Assembly: GCF_027533645.1 (NCBI RefSeq)
Contig: NZ_JAQAGY010000002.1
Span: 186,001-250,000, forward strand
DNA: 64,000 nt
Reading direction: 5' to 3'
DNA from: Paenibacillus caseinilyticus
GTDB taxonomy: Bacteria > Bacillota > Bacilli > Paenibacillales > NBRC-103111
The position numbers and the translations under genes were made by a program. Within the stretch, counting starts at the first letter, position 1. Every line of letters begins with the position of its first letter. The notes beneath the pieces are model-generated. The model saw only the letters and a list, made by a program, of their open reading frames with translations. It did not search any database and was not told the origin of the DNA. Shown here in pieces: positions 43,902 to 53,619 of this stretch.

Positions 43902-45173
43902 TTATTCGTTGAGCAGCTTCGCCTTCTCCGCCCCGCGGAAGAAGAGGCTGAGCACGATCGCTACGACGGTAGCCAGCGCCATCCCCTTGAGAGTCAAGGC
44001 CTTCCAAGTGAAGGAGGCTCCGCTGATCCCGATGACGAGCACGACCGTCGTCAGGATGAGATTGACCGGCTTGCTGTAATCGACTCTTCCGTCGACAAGG
44101 ATCCGGATCCCCGAGGCGGCGATGACTCCGAAAAGCAGGAGAGAGACGCCGCCCATCACCGAGGACGGGATGGTAGAGATCAGGGCCGCCAGCTTCCCCG
44201 AGAAGGAGAGCAGGATCGAGAAGACGGCTGCGCCGCCGATGACGTAAGTCGAGTACACCCGGGTGATCGCCATGACGCCAATGTTCTCTCCGTAGGTGGT
44301 ATTCGGCGTGGAGCCGGCGAAACCCGAGAGGATCGTGGAGACGCCGTTGCCGATCAGCGAGCGGTGCAGCCCGGGGTCCTGCGAGAGCTTGCGGCCGACG
44401 ATGTTCTCCGTCACGACGAGATGGCCGATGTGCTCGGCGATGACGACGAGCGCGGCCGGAGCGATGACGGCGATCGCCGTCCAGCTGAACTGCGGCGCGT
44501 AGAAGTCGGGCAGCGCGAACCAAGGGGCTGAAGCGACCTTGCTCCAGTCAACCAGACCGTAGAGGGCTGCGATGAGATAGCCGGCCGTGACCCCGAAGAG
44601 GATCGGAATGATCTTCATGAAGCCGCGGAACATGACCGTCCCGAGAATGGTGATGAGCAGCGTAGCCGCCGAGACGCCCACCGTCCGGGTGTCGGGAGAC
44701 CAGTCTGCCGCCACGACCGCAGCCGGCTTGATGAATCCGGCCATCTCGGCCGCGGTAGGCACGAGCTCCAGCCCGATGACCGCGACGATCGCGCCCATGG
44801 CGGCCGGAGGGAAGACGACGTCGATCCAGCCGCTGCCGACGACCTTCACGAGCAGGCCGACGAGCAGGAAGATCACCCCGGCCACGATGAAGCCGCCGAG
44901 CGCATGGGCATACGACTGCGCGGTGAGCACGACGAACACCGGCGAGAGGAAGGCGAAGCTTGATCCCAGGTAGGCCGGTATGCGCCCCCGGCAGATCAGC
45001 AGATAGAGCAGCGTGCCGATCCCGTTCATGAGCAGGATCGTCGCAGGGTTCACGTGGAACAGCACCGGGACGAGCACGTTCGCCCCGAACATCGCGAATA
45101 GATGCTGGAGGGAGAGCGGGATGCTCTTCGACAGCGGCGGTCTTTCTTCAATTTGAATGGCTTGCTGGGACAT
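43902..45173 (-). CDS. uraA: Uracil permease (NCS2 family)
   Basis: This 423-residue membrane protein has the 14-helix UraA/PyrP fold. Family motifs are visible: LQHLFAMFGANVLVP in the first helix, the substrate-site Glu in VIAEHIGH, and STPNTTYGENIGVMAITRV with the second conserved Glu. It imports uracil with protons. The ATG at 45173 is preferred to one four codons earlier because AGGTGAT lies at suitable distance. It stands alone rather than inside a pyr operon. I saw no obvious PyrR-type leader in the ~120 nt upstream. It is the last gene before the sequence turns AT-rich. Confidence 0.93.
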   Translation of the reverse strand: MSQQAIQIEERPPLSKSIPLSLQHLFAMFGANVLVPVLFHVNPATILLMNGIGTLLYLLICRGRIPAYLGSSFAFLSPVFVVLTAQSYAHALGGFIVAGVIFLLVGLLVKVVGSGWIDVVFPPAAMGAIVAVIGLELVPTAAEMAGFIKPAAVVAADWSPDTRTVGVSAATLLITILGTVMFRGFMKIIPILFGVTAGYLIAALYGLVDWSKVASAPWFALPDFYAPQFSWTAIAVIAPAALVVIAEHIGHLVVTENIVGRKLSQDPGLHRSLIGNGVSTILSGFAGSTPNTTYGENIGVMAITRVYSTYVIGGAAVFSILLSFSGKLAALISTIPSSVMGGVSLLLFGVIAASGIRILVDGRVDYSKPVNLILTTVVLVIGISGASFTWKALTLKGMALATVVAIVLSLFFRGAEKAKLLNE

Positions 45174-45304
45174 GTGTAGGATCACCTGACTTTACGATAG
45201 TGTAAGAGAAGCGATTGAATCCTACTGATTGTACAATTGTTGCGGATGCGGGACAAGGGTGAATTTGGGGGAGGCCATTTTGGATTTTAAGGTGATGAGG
45301 TGTA

Positions 45305-45631
45305 ATGATTTCAGATCTATTCATTGCTATCTTAGGTCCTATTGTATTGATTACTATATTCATAATCATAACCAGGCGTTGGATTAACAGAAATAGTCAG
45401 ATGAAGTGGTGTACAATAATCGCCCTTGAATCGGAGAAGTGGAGAATGGCTTCGGGTCAGAACATGACTTCGGATTTTGTTACCGTTACTACGGAAGCAG
45501 GGGCAGTAGAGCGATATCAAGTTATATTTTTTTGGCAGACTTCAAGAATAAAGCAAGGACAGCAGGGTGTATTGCATTATATTGGCAATTATATGGTTGA
45601 TTTCAAAAAGGAGGGAAGCGCTGGTTTTTAA
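45305..45631 (+). CDS. Small membrane protein of unknown function
   Basis: This 108-residue protein has a single strongly hydrophobic N-terminal segment (FIAILGPIVLITIFIII) followed by Arg/Lys residues, then a ~75-residue soluble part with alternating beta pattern. It is probably inserted with the C-terminus inside. AAGGTGATGAGG precedes the ATG. The base composition is visibly lower in GC than the uracil permease beside it, marking the left edge of the AT-rich island. I do not recognise the family. The layout (one helix plus small beta domain) resembles the small protein following the RHS gene at 61581, but I see no sequence similarity. Confidence 0.6.
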   Translation: MISDLFIAILGPIVLITIFIIITRRWINRNSQMKWCTIIALESEKWRMASGQNMTSDFVTVTTEAGAVERYQVIFFWQTSRIKQGQQGVLHYIGNYMVDFKKEGSAGF

Positions 45632-45786
45632 GCATACATTCGGCAATTCTTTACGCAATGTTCACCCAAGCAAAGTTCCGGAATTAATTGCAGATACAAA
45701 ACGATCAGGTATGGTTGGAATTGCATAACTCCAATTCACAAAGGATACACTTTAGTTGATAAATTACAAATGGTAGGAGGATCACC
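45632..45786. other. Short intergenic stretch
   Basis: It holds a short open stretch without a start codon (to about 45726) and then the AGGAGG ribosome site of the DUF3231 gene. No identifiable feature otherwise. Confidence 0.3.
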
Positions 45787-46794
45787 ATGCCGGGTACACA
45801 TGTAATCGGGTTGTCAGCAACCGAAATAGCTGCTCTATGGTCGACATACATAAGCGATAGTATTTCTGTCCAGTTCTCTACATATTTTCTTAGCATAATA
45901 GAAGATGAAGAGGTCAAGCCCCTTATCGAACATTCTCTGTCTATATCCCAAACGCATTTGAAAACCATCCAGCACATTTTTGAAAAGGAAAAGTTCCCCG
46001 TTCCGCAAGGATTCTCGGGAGCCGACCTCAATACAGCCGTTCGTCCCTTGTTTTTTGACCTATTTCCTCTCAGTTATGTGTATGCCATGAGTCGGCTTAG
46101 TTTAGCAAAACATGCAATGAACATGGCCAACGTCGCCCGCCAAGATGTGCGGGAATTCTTCTCGCAGACTTTACAATCTACAACCGATCTGTATAGCAGA
46201 TCCGTGGATATCATGCTATCCAAAGGTCTCTATGACCGCCCCCCACTAATCCCTTATCCCGATCACGTTTCCTTTGTCGATAGAAAAGAAAACATTCTGT
46301 CCCGGTGGTTTGGACCGCATCGATCTTTGAATGTCCTGGAGATGTCCGAGATGTTTTTCAACATCGAGCGTAATTATTTCGGGCTGATCATGCTGACAGC
46401 ATTCCTTCAAGTAGTTAAGGATGAGAAAATAAAGAGCCTTTTACTACGGGGAAAAGAGATGTCACGGAAGCAAATCAAGTTCATCAATGATAAGCTCACA
46501 AAAGATGACCTTCTTGGGACGATCATGGTGAATACGGAGGTCACTGCTTCAAAGGAATCCCCATTCTCCGATAAAATGATCCTTAACCTAGTCAACATGC
46601 TCAATTCGACTGCACTCACCTATATGGGCAGTGCCTTATCTATGACTACGCGCCTCGATTTGGCTGCTGAGTACACCAAACTGATACCCGAGATTATGCA
46701 GTATGGAAAGGACTTAACGGACCTGTTAATTGAACGTGAATGGCTAGAGGAACCCCCTCATGCACCTAATCGAAGGGAATTGGCTAATATATAG
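45787..46794 (+). CDS. DUF3231 family protein (island copy)
   Basis: This 335-residue paralog of the protein at 42092-43102 has the same two-half helical layout and near-identical length; matching landmarks include PQGF near residue 78, ESPFSDKM near 256 and WLEEPP near the end. TAGGAGG precedes the ATG. It is much lower in GC than its paralog 3 kb away, so the two did not arise by a recent local duplication; one was probably acquired. The function is unknown. Confidence 0.82.
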   Translation: MPGTHVIGLSATEIAALWSTYISDSISVQFSTYFLSIIEDEEVKPLIEHSLSISQTHLKTIQHIFEKEKFPVPQGFSGADLNTAVRPLFFDLFPLSYVYAMSRLSLAKHAMNMANVARQDVREFFSQTLQSTTDLYSRSVDIMLSKGLYDRPPLIPYPDHVSFVDRKENILSRWFGPHRSLNVLEMSEMFFNIERNYFGLIMLTAFLQVVKDEKIKSLLLRGKEMSRKQIKFINDKLTKDDLLGTIMVNTEVTASKESPFSDKMILNLVNMLNSTALTYMGSALSMTTRLDLAAEYTKLIPEIMQYGKDLTDLLIEREWLEEPPHAPNRRELANI

Positions 46795-46802
46795 GAATTT
46801 GT

Positions 46803-47212
46803 TGGAAAACGAAGCGGCAGCCATGGGAACAGACCCGATAGGCTGCCGCTGTTTTATTGGTGCTGCCACCGGAAACAAAACCACAAGGATGCAGACCACC
46901 AAACGAGCATCGCCAGGTGCTGAACGCCATGCTGTGGCTGGTGCGGACAGGTGCAGCATGGCGTGATTTACCTGGATACTACGGTTCCTGGTGACCGTCT
47001 ACAGCCGGTTCCGCCGCTGGAAAGTCGTCGGGCATTTGGGATCGGATTTTAGAGCATATTTCCATTGAACCTGACTTTGAAAGTGTCATGATTGCCGCTA
47101 CCATTGTCCCGGGGCCATAGCATGGAACGGATGCAATGGGGGTTAAGCAAGCTATTGAGCGATCTCGGGGCGGATTGACTACCAATATCCACGCGGTTTT
47201 CGACGCCCCGAT
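46803..47212 (+). pseudogene. Degenerate IS5-family transposase remnant
   Basis: Reading through several frames gives a recognisable IS5-type N-terminal half: LPPETKPQG, then HRQVLNAMLWLVRTGAAWRDL, YYGSW, then after a frameshift RRW..VGIWDRILEHISIE and, in a third frame, IERSRGGLTTNIHAVFDAP. There is an in-frame TAG at 46836-46838, a frameshift near 46990 and another near 47110. The residue expected to be the first catalytic Asp reads Ala (GCC at 47094-47096). The C-terminal half is missing and no terminal inverted repeats were found. It is dead. Confidence 0.75.
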
Positions 47213-47630
47213 GATAACAAAAAAAGGGTGTTTTTTGTCAATACATGAATTTTTGGGCGTTAAACCTTACAGTCTTAAGGTTTTGTTGGATACTTGTGGT
47301 GCGAAAATTGAGTAAATTATTTCTAGAAAAATCGCAAGCGGCAAATATATAGGAAGAAAAGGAAGTTTAAAAGGAACAGGCAAATTTATAACGTTTCAAT
47401 TTTATGTAACCGCTTTAAAATTTTGATTGAGGAGTCATTGATATCTGATGTCGATGCATTCATTCAATCCCGCTATTTCCCTTTTGACTAGGTTTATAGT
47501 CCTAGGTACTATGTAGTATATACTCAACGAGCAAGCGATAATGAGACAGGGGAATAGGAACTCTTACCTGATTTGCAAGCCGGTAAATATGTATGAAGAA
47601 ATGCAAATGTAGAAGGGAAGTATTCTTTAT
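47213..47630. other. AT-rich upstream region of the giant-protein operon
   Basis: About 420 nt of AT-rich sequence with no credible gene. It contains the promoter at 47484-47512 and the ribosome site AGAAGGGAAG just before the ATG at 47631. The untranslated leader would be about 110 nt. Confidence 0.5.
47484..47512 (+). promoter_or_regulatory. Sigma-A promoter of the giant-protein operon
   Basis: TTGACT (47484-47489) and TACTAT (47507-47512) are 17 nt apart. Nothing comparable lies between here and the candidate immunity gene, so the three downstream genes may share this promoter. Confidence 0.65.
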
Positions 47631-50600
47631 ATGATGTTCAGAAAGTCAATCAGTTTGATGTTAATTCCTTGCGTTTTGTTGCTACAGACTTTGACCATTA
47701 TCCCTACGAGTGCTTCCGTTGCAGAAGCTGCTTCTTCAGTTATCAGTGATGTAGGTGAAGCAACAAATCTATTTAGCGCGGGTAACGGGTTTAGTGTGAT
47801 AGCGGCTCAGGACGGTTCTGTGAAATCATGGGGAACCAATGCATCTGGGCAATTAGGCCTGGGTGATACCATGCCTCGTACAGAGCCAACAACCATTCCT
47901 TCCTTATCGGCTGCTAATGTAACTCAGATTGCTGCCAACCTTTCTTCTCATGTCCTGCTTCTCCAGAAGGATGGTACGGTACTGGCTTGGGGGAACAATG
48001 ACGCAGGCCAATTGGGATTAGGTGATACGGCGAACAGGCTCACGCCAATACTTATTCCTAATCTTACAGATGTAATTCAGGTAGCGGTAGGAACCGGATT
48101 CAGCATGGCCTTATTGAAGGACGGTACGGTAAAAGCATGGGGTACCAATACATACGGCCAGTTGGGATTGAGCGACACTGTCAACCGTTCCGTTCCTACA
48201 ATAATTACTGGATTGAATAATATCATTCAAGTGGCAGCAGGGGGAAGTCACTCGCTGGCGCTCTTGAAAGATGGGACAGTAAAGTCCTGGGGCAGAAATA
48301 ACTATGGTCAGCTAGGCATGAAGAATAGCAATACGGATCTGTCCAAACCATCAACTATTGAAGAATTAACAGGCGTAAAGTTTATTGCCGCCGGGTCTAA
48401 TCATTCTCTTGCCTTAAAAACCGACAGTACTGTGTCAGCATGGGGATATAACATTACGTATACTTGTTGTGGTAATACAAGCACGAAGTATCATGTTACT
48501 TATCCCTATCCTAAATTAAGTGCCGTCAAACAAATTGCAGCAGGAGATACTACGTCATTAGCATTAATGTTAGATGGTACCGTGCAATCATTCGGAGGTA
48601 ATTCGCCTGTTGCAATTGCTGGCATATCAGATGTAAGCAGTATTGTTATGGGCAGTTTGCATTCGTTTGCTGTTTTTAAGGATGGCTCTATCAAGGGCTG
48701 GGGCAACAACACAAATTATGAATTAGGCACAAGTGATAATACTGCTCGGCCAAATCCGACGATTACTGCTCGTAATTTGTTCATCTACGGATCTTTTGCT
48801 ATGGATTATCTCAATACTTCTAACAATATCATTTCAACGGGTACTAATCATTCTCTAATGATGTCGCCTGATGGGGCTTTGGTCAGTGCGTGGGGACTCA
48901 ATAGTTCGGGAGAATTGGGACTGGGCGATAATGTTAACCGTTCTATTCCTACCATTGTTCCAGGATTAAGTGGGGCACAGCAGGTTTACGCCAAAGGGAG
49001 TCACACACTAGCTGTGATGAAGGATGGCACCGTACGAGCTTGGGGACTTAATAGTTCCGGGCAATTGGGACTAAAGGATCTGGTAGCCAGGAACGTTCCA
49101 ACAGAAATACCTGATCTTACCAATGTGAAGGAAGTTGGAGGAGGTACAACCTTTTCGCTGGCTTTGTTACATGATGGTACAGTCAAGGCATGGGGGAATA
49201 ACGGGTCTGGACAGTTAGGGCTGGGTGATACGACCAATCGAAATATCCCGACACTCATACCGGGACTCACAGGTGTAAGCTCTATTATTGCAGGTGACAA
49301 CCATGTGATTGCGTTGCTTACCGACGGTTCTGTTAAAGTTTGGGGACTCAATAGTTCAGGACAGTTAGGCTTAAATGATACGACGATTAGGAAAGCACCT
49401 ACGACTCTAACTAATATAAAGGGTGGAATTAGTAAAGCGGCCGCTGCTTCGAATTCCTCATTTTTATTAATGAACGATGAAACCGTCTATGCTTGGGGTT
49501 CCAACTCAAATGGAGAATTAGGTTTGGGTAATACCATTATCAAAACTGTACCAACGCTCGTTAGCGGTTTGACACAGGTGAGCGATATCTCTGCAGGAGG
49601 GTTTAGTGTATTCGCCATCTTAACCAACGGGACAGTCAAAGGTTGGGGAAACAATGCTTTAGGACAACTAGGCTTGGGTGATACCATTACACGCACGAGT
49701 CCTGTAATGACAGACCTAAACAATATAGAGAAAATTTATGCAGGCACGTCCACTATGTTCGCCAAATTAAAGGACGGTAGGATTCGTGGTTGGGGAAATA
49801 ATAACTATTCCAATCTTGGAAATAATTCTACGGCTTCGAGTTCTCAACCTATCTTTCTCCCATTTCTATCTCCTTCTTATATTACGGGAGCGACGATAGT
49901 GCCTACTTTGGTTGCCAAGGGCGCTCCTCTGAACAGTTCAGTACTTGTAAAATACTTTGTAGACTCAGAGAAAACGCCAAGGCAAACCATAACACAAATG
50001 ATTAATCAAGTACGACAAACCATAGGTTTTGCCCCATTAGATTTATCAAAGTTCTCTAATGGTTCTCACACAATAAGATACGAAATAAGTAGCGGAGTGT
50101 ATCGATCTACCGAATATGGAGCATTCTTGTTAAATGCCCCCCCTCAAGTGAACAACACATCGGTCTTAACTACTGATACAGAAGTAAAATTCACGAATAT
50201 TCAAAGTGTTGAAAGGGATCCCAACGAGCTCACTTCTTCAAATCAATATACAGTGGGTGATAACGCCAGCGGATGGATACAATCTTTAAAATCAGTTAAT
50301 TCGACAATTACAACAGCATCCGGTTTGGCCAACATTGCGCGTCTCTCAAATGGGTGGTTTGTAACTTCCCTATATAGTTCAACTAATAAAATCGTATTTA
50401 ATATTTCTAAAGATAGTGGGGCAACTTGGGTCCAATTAACTTCACTAAATGGGACTGGCTATACCTCAAATGCTTATATTACAAGTAAGGGTACGAAAGT
50501 GATAGGGGTTATTGCTACAAATTCTGGCGCGAGTTTAGACAGTTTCACCTTTGATGCATTGGAACAAACTGATGCTGATATTGTAATTTCGCCAAATGCT

Positions 50601-53600
50601 ATCGATACAAATCAAACGAATATATCAAACATAAAAATTGTTACGGATAACTCTGGGATATTCCATGTAGTTTGGACTGCTGGATCAAGTAGCTCTTTAC
50701 TACGCTATAGTAAGAGTGATGATGGAGCGCTTTGGCTTCCAGTCACCCAAGTTGCTGCAGGTTCTAGTAGTTATTCTCCTGCAATTGCTACTACGTCAAG
50801 CGGTGTACCAATTATTACTGTAAAAGTAGCCACTACCAATTCAAACCCAACATATTACAGCATGTTAAGTTATGTTATGGGGCCAGCTGGTTGGACAGCT
50901 GCTAGTACTATTGTTCCTTCTAGTACCTCCTTCTTTTATTTTTCAGATATTGTAATTGATGAAGATAACGTAATTCATGTGGTATGGTCTGCTACAGATA
51001 GCGTGGACACTTCCGCTTACAATATTCGCTACAGCAAATCTACTGATGGTCTCAAATGGGAGACTCCTACTAAATTAACGAGCGGGAATACTTCAAGCTA
51101 TGGCAGTCCCGTAATCTCTTCAGATCGCAGTGGAAATCTCAGTGTATGGTTTAATCTTGGGAACAATATGAAGCAGCTTATCAGGACTAAAGACGGTTGG
51201 GGCCAAATCAAGAATCTGACTAGTGTGACCAATACTTCTTCAGCTCAATATTCAAAGGTGGAGAATAATAATAGGGATTTTCTTATCCTTTATCGTGATT
51301 CATCAAATAGTCAGCTTAAGCTACTGGGAACTGTAAATTCCTCTGATGAGGATTATACGGTATCGAGTCTAACACCCAATACCAAATATCCAATTAAGTT
51401 CGAAAGTAAGGACGGCAATGGCCAAACAGCCAGTTGGGAGAAAGAAGTCTATACGAAGGCCCAAAAGCCTGTTGTTAGTGCAGAGCAGATCACAGAAACC
51501 ACCGCGAACATTGTGGTGCAGGATAACAATCCGGAAGGAACCCAGTATCAGTTCATGTCTGGAGGGTTATATATTTCGTCCGACAGTACTCTAGGTACTT
51601 CTCCAGATTGGATTACGCTGCAAAGTAAGTCAATGAAAGTAAGCGGTCTAACATCAGGAGCTAGTTATGCGTTCCAAGTCAAAGCAAGGAACGATATCGG
51701 CGAAGAGACTGAGAGTGTCTTGACAGGAAGCTTCACGACGCTGACTACGAAGCTAAGCATTCCGGCTGGAATTCGCACCAGTGCGACTGAAAATCAAATT
51801 GCTTTGAGCTGGGAGCCTGTACAGGGGGCTACAGCTTATCAAGTCCAGATCGATGAGCAGACGGATTCCATTCAAGTCGATTCCGCCGTACTGAGCTATG
51901 TCCATGCTAACTTGTCTGCCAGTGAGAATCATTCGTATAGGGTAAGAGCAGTTCGGAATGACCAAGTTAGCGAGTGGAGCGACAAGGTAGATGGACAAAC
52001 TTTGGAGACGTTCGTGAGCACTTCACCGGAACTCATCGTCACCGCATCGAGTACGGCGACACTTGTAGCCTGGGCACCCGTTGCAGATGCCTTGGCCTAT
52101 GAGTTGGAAGTGAATGGAGAAGTGAAAAGACTAGGAGTAGTCACCTCCTACGAGCACAACAAGCTGATCCCGGGGACCAGACACACCTACCGGATCAGAA
52201 GTATTACCGCTAGCGGTACCAGCAGCTGGGGGCCTGTGAAGGATATTCTCACCTCGATGACGGCTCCCGACTTCAACACGGCCATAAGGACGTCTACGAC
52301 CAATTCCAAGATTACGCTCTCCTGGGATACCGTATTGGATGCTCAAGGCTATGAGGTGGAATCGGACGGAACGGTTACCGACAATGGGGCCAGTACGTTC
52401 GTTGAGGTAAGCGGGCTCGAGCCGACGTCCACGCATACCTTCCGGGTGCGGTCAACGAATGCCGCGGGAGCAAGCGGATGGAGCGGCTTACTCACTATAA
52501 GCACCAACCTCTTGGATACGCCAGTCAACCTCGTGAGCGAGGAAGATGTAAATTCGGTCAAAGTGGATTGGGATGCTGTTACCGATGCTTCGGGTTATGA
52601 AATTATGATTGATGAAGAATTGTTGGATGCAGGTAACCATACTACGTACACCAAGTCGGGGTTAACTCCCGAAACTATGCACACCTTCAAGATTAGAGCG
52701 AAGAACCAGAAAGGGTTCAGCGGATGGAGCGAGCCGCTGTCCGTATCCACCCTGCCTGTAAAACCTGGTATGCCTACTAAGGTAGATGCGATTGCAGGAA
52801 AAGATATTGTAACCATTACCTGGGATGCTGTTGGAGATGCGGACGCCTACGAAGTAGAGCTGGATGGGCTGGTGGTCGTGGAGAGCTACGAGGGTACTCA
52901 ATATACCGATATTCTGCTGGACCCTGTATCTACTCATACCTACCGTGTCCGGGCTAAGAATGTAGCTATTGAGGGCGATTGGAGTCCTGTTATCACGGTG
53001 ACGACTCTGCCGGGTACACCGGAATGGCCCAAAGGCATCCATATTACTTCGTCGGGTAGTGTGGTTAATGTTGCCTGGGCGGCTGAGCCTGGCGCGACAG
53101 GTTACAACATTGAAGTCGACGGTACTTCGATTGACGTAGGAACGAAGACGCAATATCAGCACCGCAGATTGATTCCGGGCAAGGAATACCAGTATCGTCT
53201 TCAGACACGCAACAAAATCGGAATCAGCGACTGGAGCGGCTTGATTAAAAATAACACGATATCTGCCCGCTTATCGAAAGGAAAGACGGTCGATCTAGGG
53301 CTGACCGCAGCAGATGTGGTTGATTTTAGCCAGTATCTCTTGACGGTTACCTATGATCCGAACGCTGTGGATGTTGTGGATCTATCCAGACTAACGGCAC
53401 AGAAGGAACTCACGACCGGGAAAATTGAAGGTACGGATATCCGTATTGTTGAATTTACGCCGGGCAAGATTACCTTCGTCTCCGATAAAGCAGTGACGGT
53501 TGGCGAATCGTGGACCGGTGTCATTAACAGCATTCAATTCAAAGCCAAAGTTTCTGGCGGATCCCCGATTACTTATACCGTGATTACCAAAAAAGAGGAA

Positions 53601-53609
53601 GTCAACTAA
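47631..53609 (+). CDS. Giant secreted RCC1-repeat, Asp-box and FN3 protein
   Basis: This 1992-residue protein has a signal peptide (SISLMLIPCVLLLQTL, cleavage likely near ASA/AEA). Residues about 35-740 carry 14 RCC1/alpha-tubulin-suppressor-type repeats (consensus WGxNxxGQLGLGD), two of them (fifth and sixth) degenerate. Repeats 7 and 8 are separated by a longer linker, so two seven-bladed propellers are likely. Residues about 880-1240 hold BNR/Asp-box-like repeats (ISKDSGATW, YSKSTDGLKW), then seven FN3 domains (about 1280-1880) and a C-terminal cohesin-like beta domain. There is no catalytic motif or LPxTG anchor. The RHS-protease gene starts 10 nt after its stop, so the two are probably cotranslated. 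It may be a surface scaffold or adhesion partner; the function is unknown. Confidence 0.85.
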   Translation: MMFRKSISLMLIPCVLLLQTLTIIPTSASVAEAASSVISDVGEATNLFSAGNGFSVIAAQDGSVKSWGTNASGQLGLGDTMPRTEPTTIPSLSAANVTQIAANLSSHVLLLQKDGTVLAWGNNDAGQLGLGDTANRLTPILIPNLTDVIQVAVGTGFSMALLKDGTVKAWGTNTYGQLGLSDTVNRSVPTIITGLNNIIQVAAGGSHSLALLKDGTVKSWGRNNYGQLGMKNSNTDLSKPSTIEELTGVKFIAAGSNHSLALKTDSTVSAWGYNITYTCCGNTSTKYHVTYPYPKLSAVKQIAAGDTTSLALMLDGTVQSFGGNSPVAIAGISDVSSIVMGSLHSFAVFKDGSIKGWGNNTNYELGTSDNTARPNPTITARNLFIYGSFAMDYLNTSNNIISTGTNHSLMMSPDGALVSAWGLNSSGELGLGDNVNRSIPTIVPGLSGAQQVYAKGSHTLAVMKDGTVRAWGLNSSGQLGLKDLVARNVPTEIPDLTNVKEVGGGTTFSLALLHDGTVKAWGNNGSGQLGLGDTTNRNIPTLIPGLTGVSSIIAGDNHVIALLTDGSVKVWGLNSSGQLGLNDTTIRKAPTTLTNIKGGISKAAAASNSSFLLMNDETVYAWGSNSNGELGLGNTIIKTVPTLVSGLTQVSDISAGGFSVFAILTNGTVKGWGNNALGQLGLGDTITRTSPVMTDLNNIEKIYAGTSTMFAKLKDGRIRGWGNNNYSNLGNNSTASSSQPIFLPFLSPSYITGATIVPTLVAKGAPLNSSVLVKYFVDSEKTPRQTITQMINQVRQTIGFAPLDLSKFSNGSHTIRYEISSGVYRSTEYGAFLLNAPPQVNNTSVLTTDTEVKFTNIQSVERDPNELTSSNQYTVGDNASGWIQSLKSVNSTITTASGLANIARLSNGWFVTSLYSSTNKIVFNISKDSGATWVQLTSLNGTGYTSNAYITSKGTKVIGVIATNSGASLDSFTFDALEQTDADIVISPNAIDTNQTNISNIKIVTDNSGIFHVVWTAGSSSSLLRYSKSDDGALWLPVTQVAAGSSSYSPAIATTSSGVPIITVKVATTNSNPTYYSMLSYVMGPAGWTAASTIVPSSTSFFYFSDIVIDEDNVIHVVWSATDSVDTSAYNIRYSKSTDGLKWETPTKLTSGNTSSYGSPVISSDRSGNLSVWFNLGNNMKQLIRTKDGWGQIKNLTSVTNTSSAQYSKVENNNRDFLILYRDSSNSQLKLLGTVNSSDEDYTVSSLTPNTKYPIKFESKDGNGQTASWEKEVYTKAQKPVVSAEQITETTANIVVQDNNPEGTQYQFMSGGLYISSDSTLGTSPDWITLQSKSMKVSGLTSGASYAFQVKARNDIGEETESVLTGSFTTLTTKLSIPAGIRTSATENQIALSWEPVQGATAYQVQIDEQTDSIQVDSAVLSYVHANLSASENHSYRVRAVRNDQVSEWSDKVDGQTLETFVSTSPELIVTASSTATLVAWAPVADALAYELEVNGEVKRLGVVTSYEHNKLIPGTRHTYRIRSITASGTSSWGPVKDILTSMTAPDFNTAIRTSTTNSKITLSWDTVLDAQGYEVESDGTVTDNGASTFVEVSGLEPTSTHTFRVRSTNAAGASGWSGLLTISTNLLDTPVNLVSEEDVNSVKVDWDAVTDASGYEIMIDEELLDAGNHTTYTKSGLTPETMHTFKIRAKNQKGFSGWSEPLSVSTLPVKPGMPTKVDAIAGKDIVTITWDAVGDADAYEVELDGLVVVESYEGTQYTDILLDPVSTHTYRVRAKNVAIEGDWSPVITVTTLPGTPEWPKGIHITSSGSVVNVAWAAEPGATGYNIEVDGTSIDVGTKTQYQHRRLIPGKEYQYRLQTRNKIGISDWSGLIKNNTISARLSKGKTVDLGLTAADVVDFSQYLLTVTYDPNAVDVVDLSRLTAQKELTTGKIEGTDIRIVEFTPGKITFVSDKAVTVGESWTGVINSIQFKAKVSGGSPITYTVITKKEEVN

Positions 53610-53619
53610 GGAGACAGCG

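Noticed and set aside
47631..49860. RCC1 repeats considered as a DNA-level tandem repeat or CRISPR-like array
   Set aside because: The periodicity comes from diverged protein repeats in one intact frame; there are no identical direct repeats with spacers.
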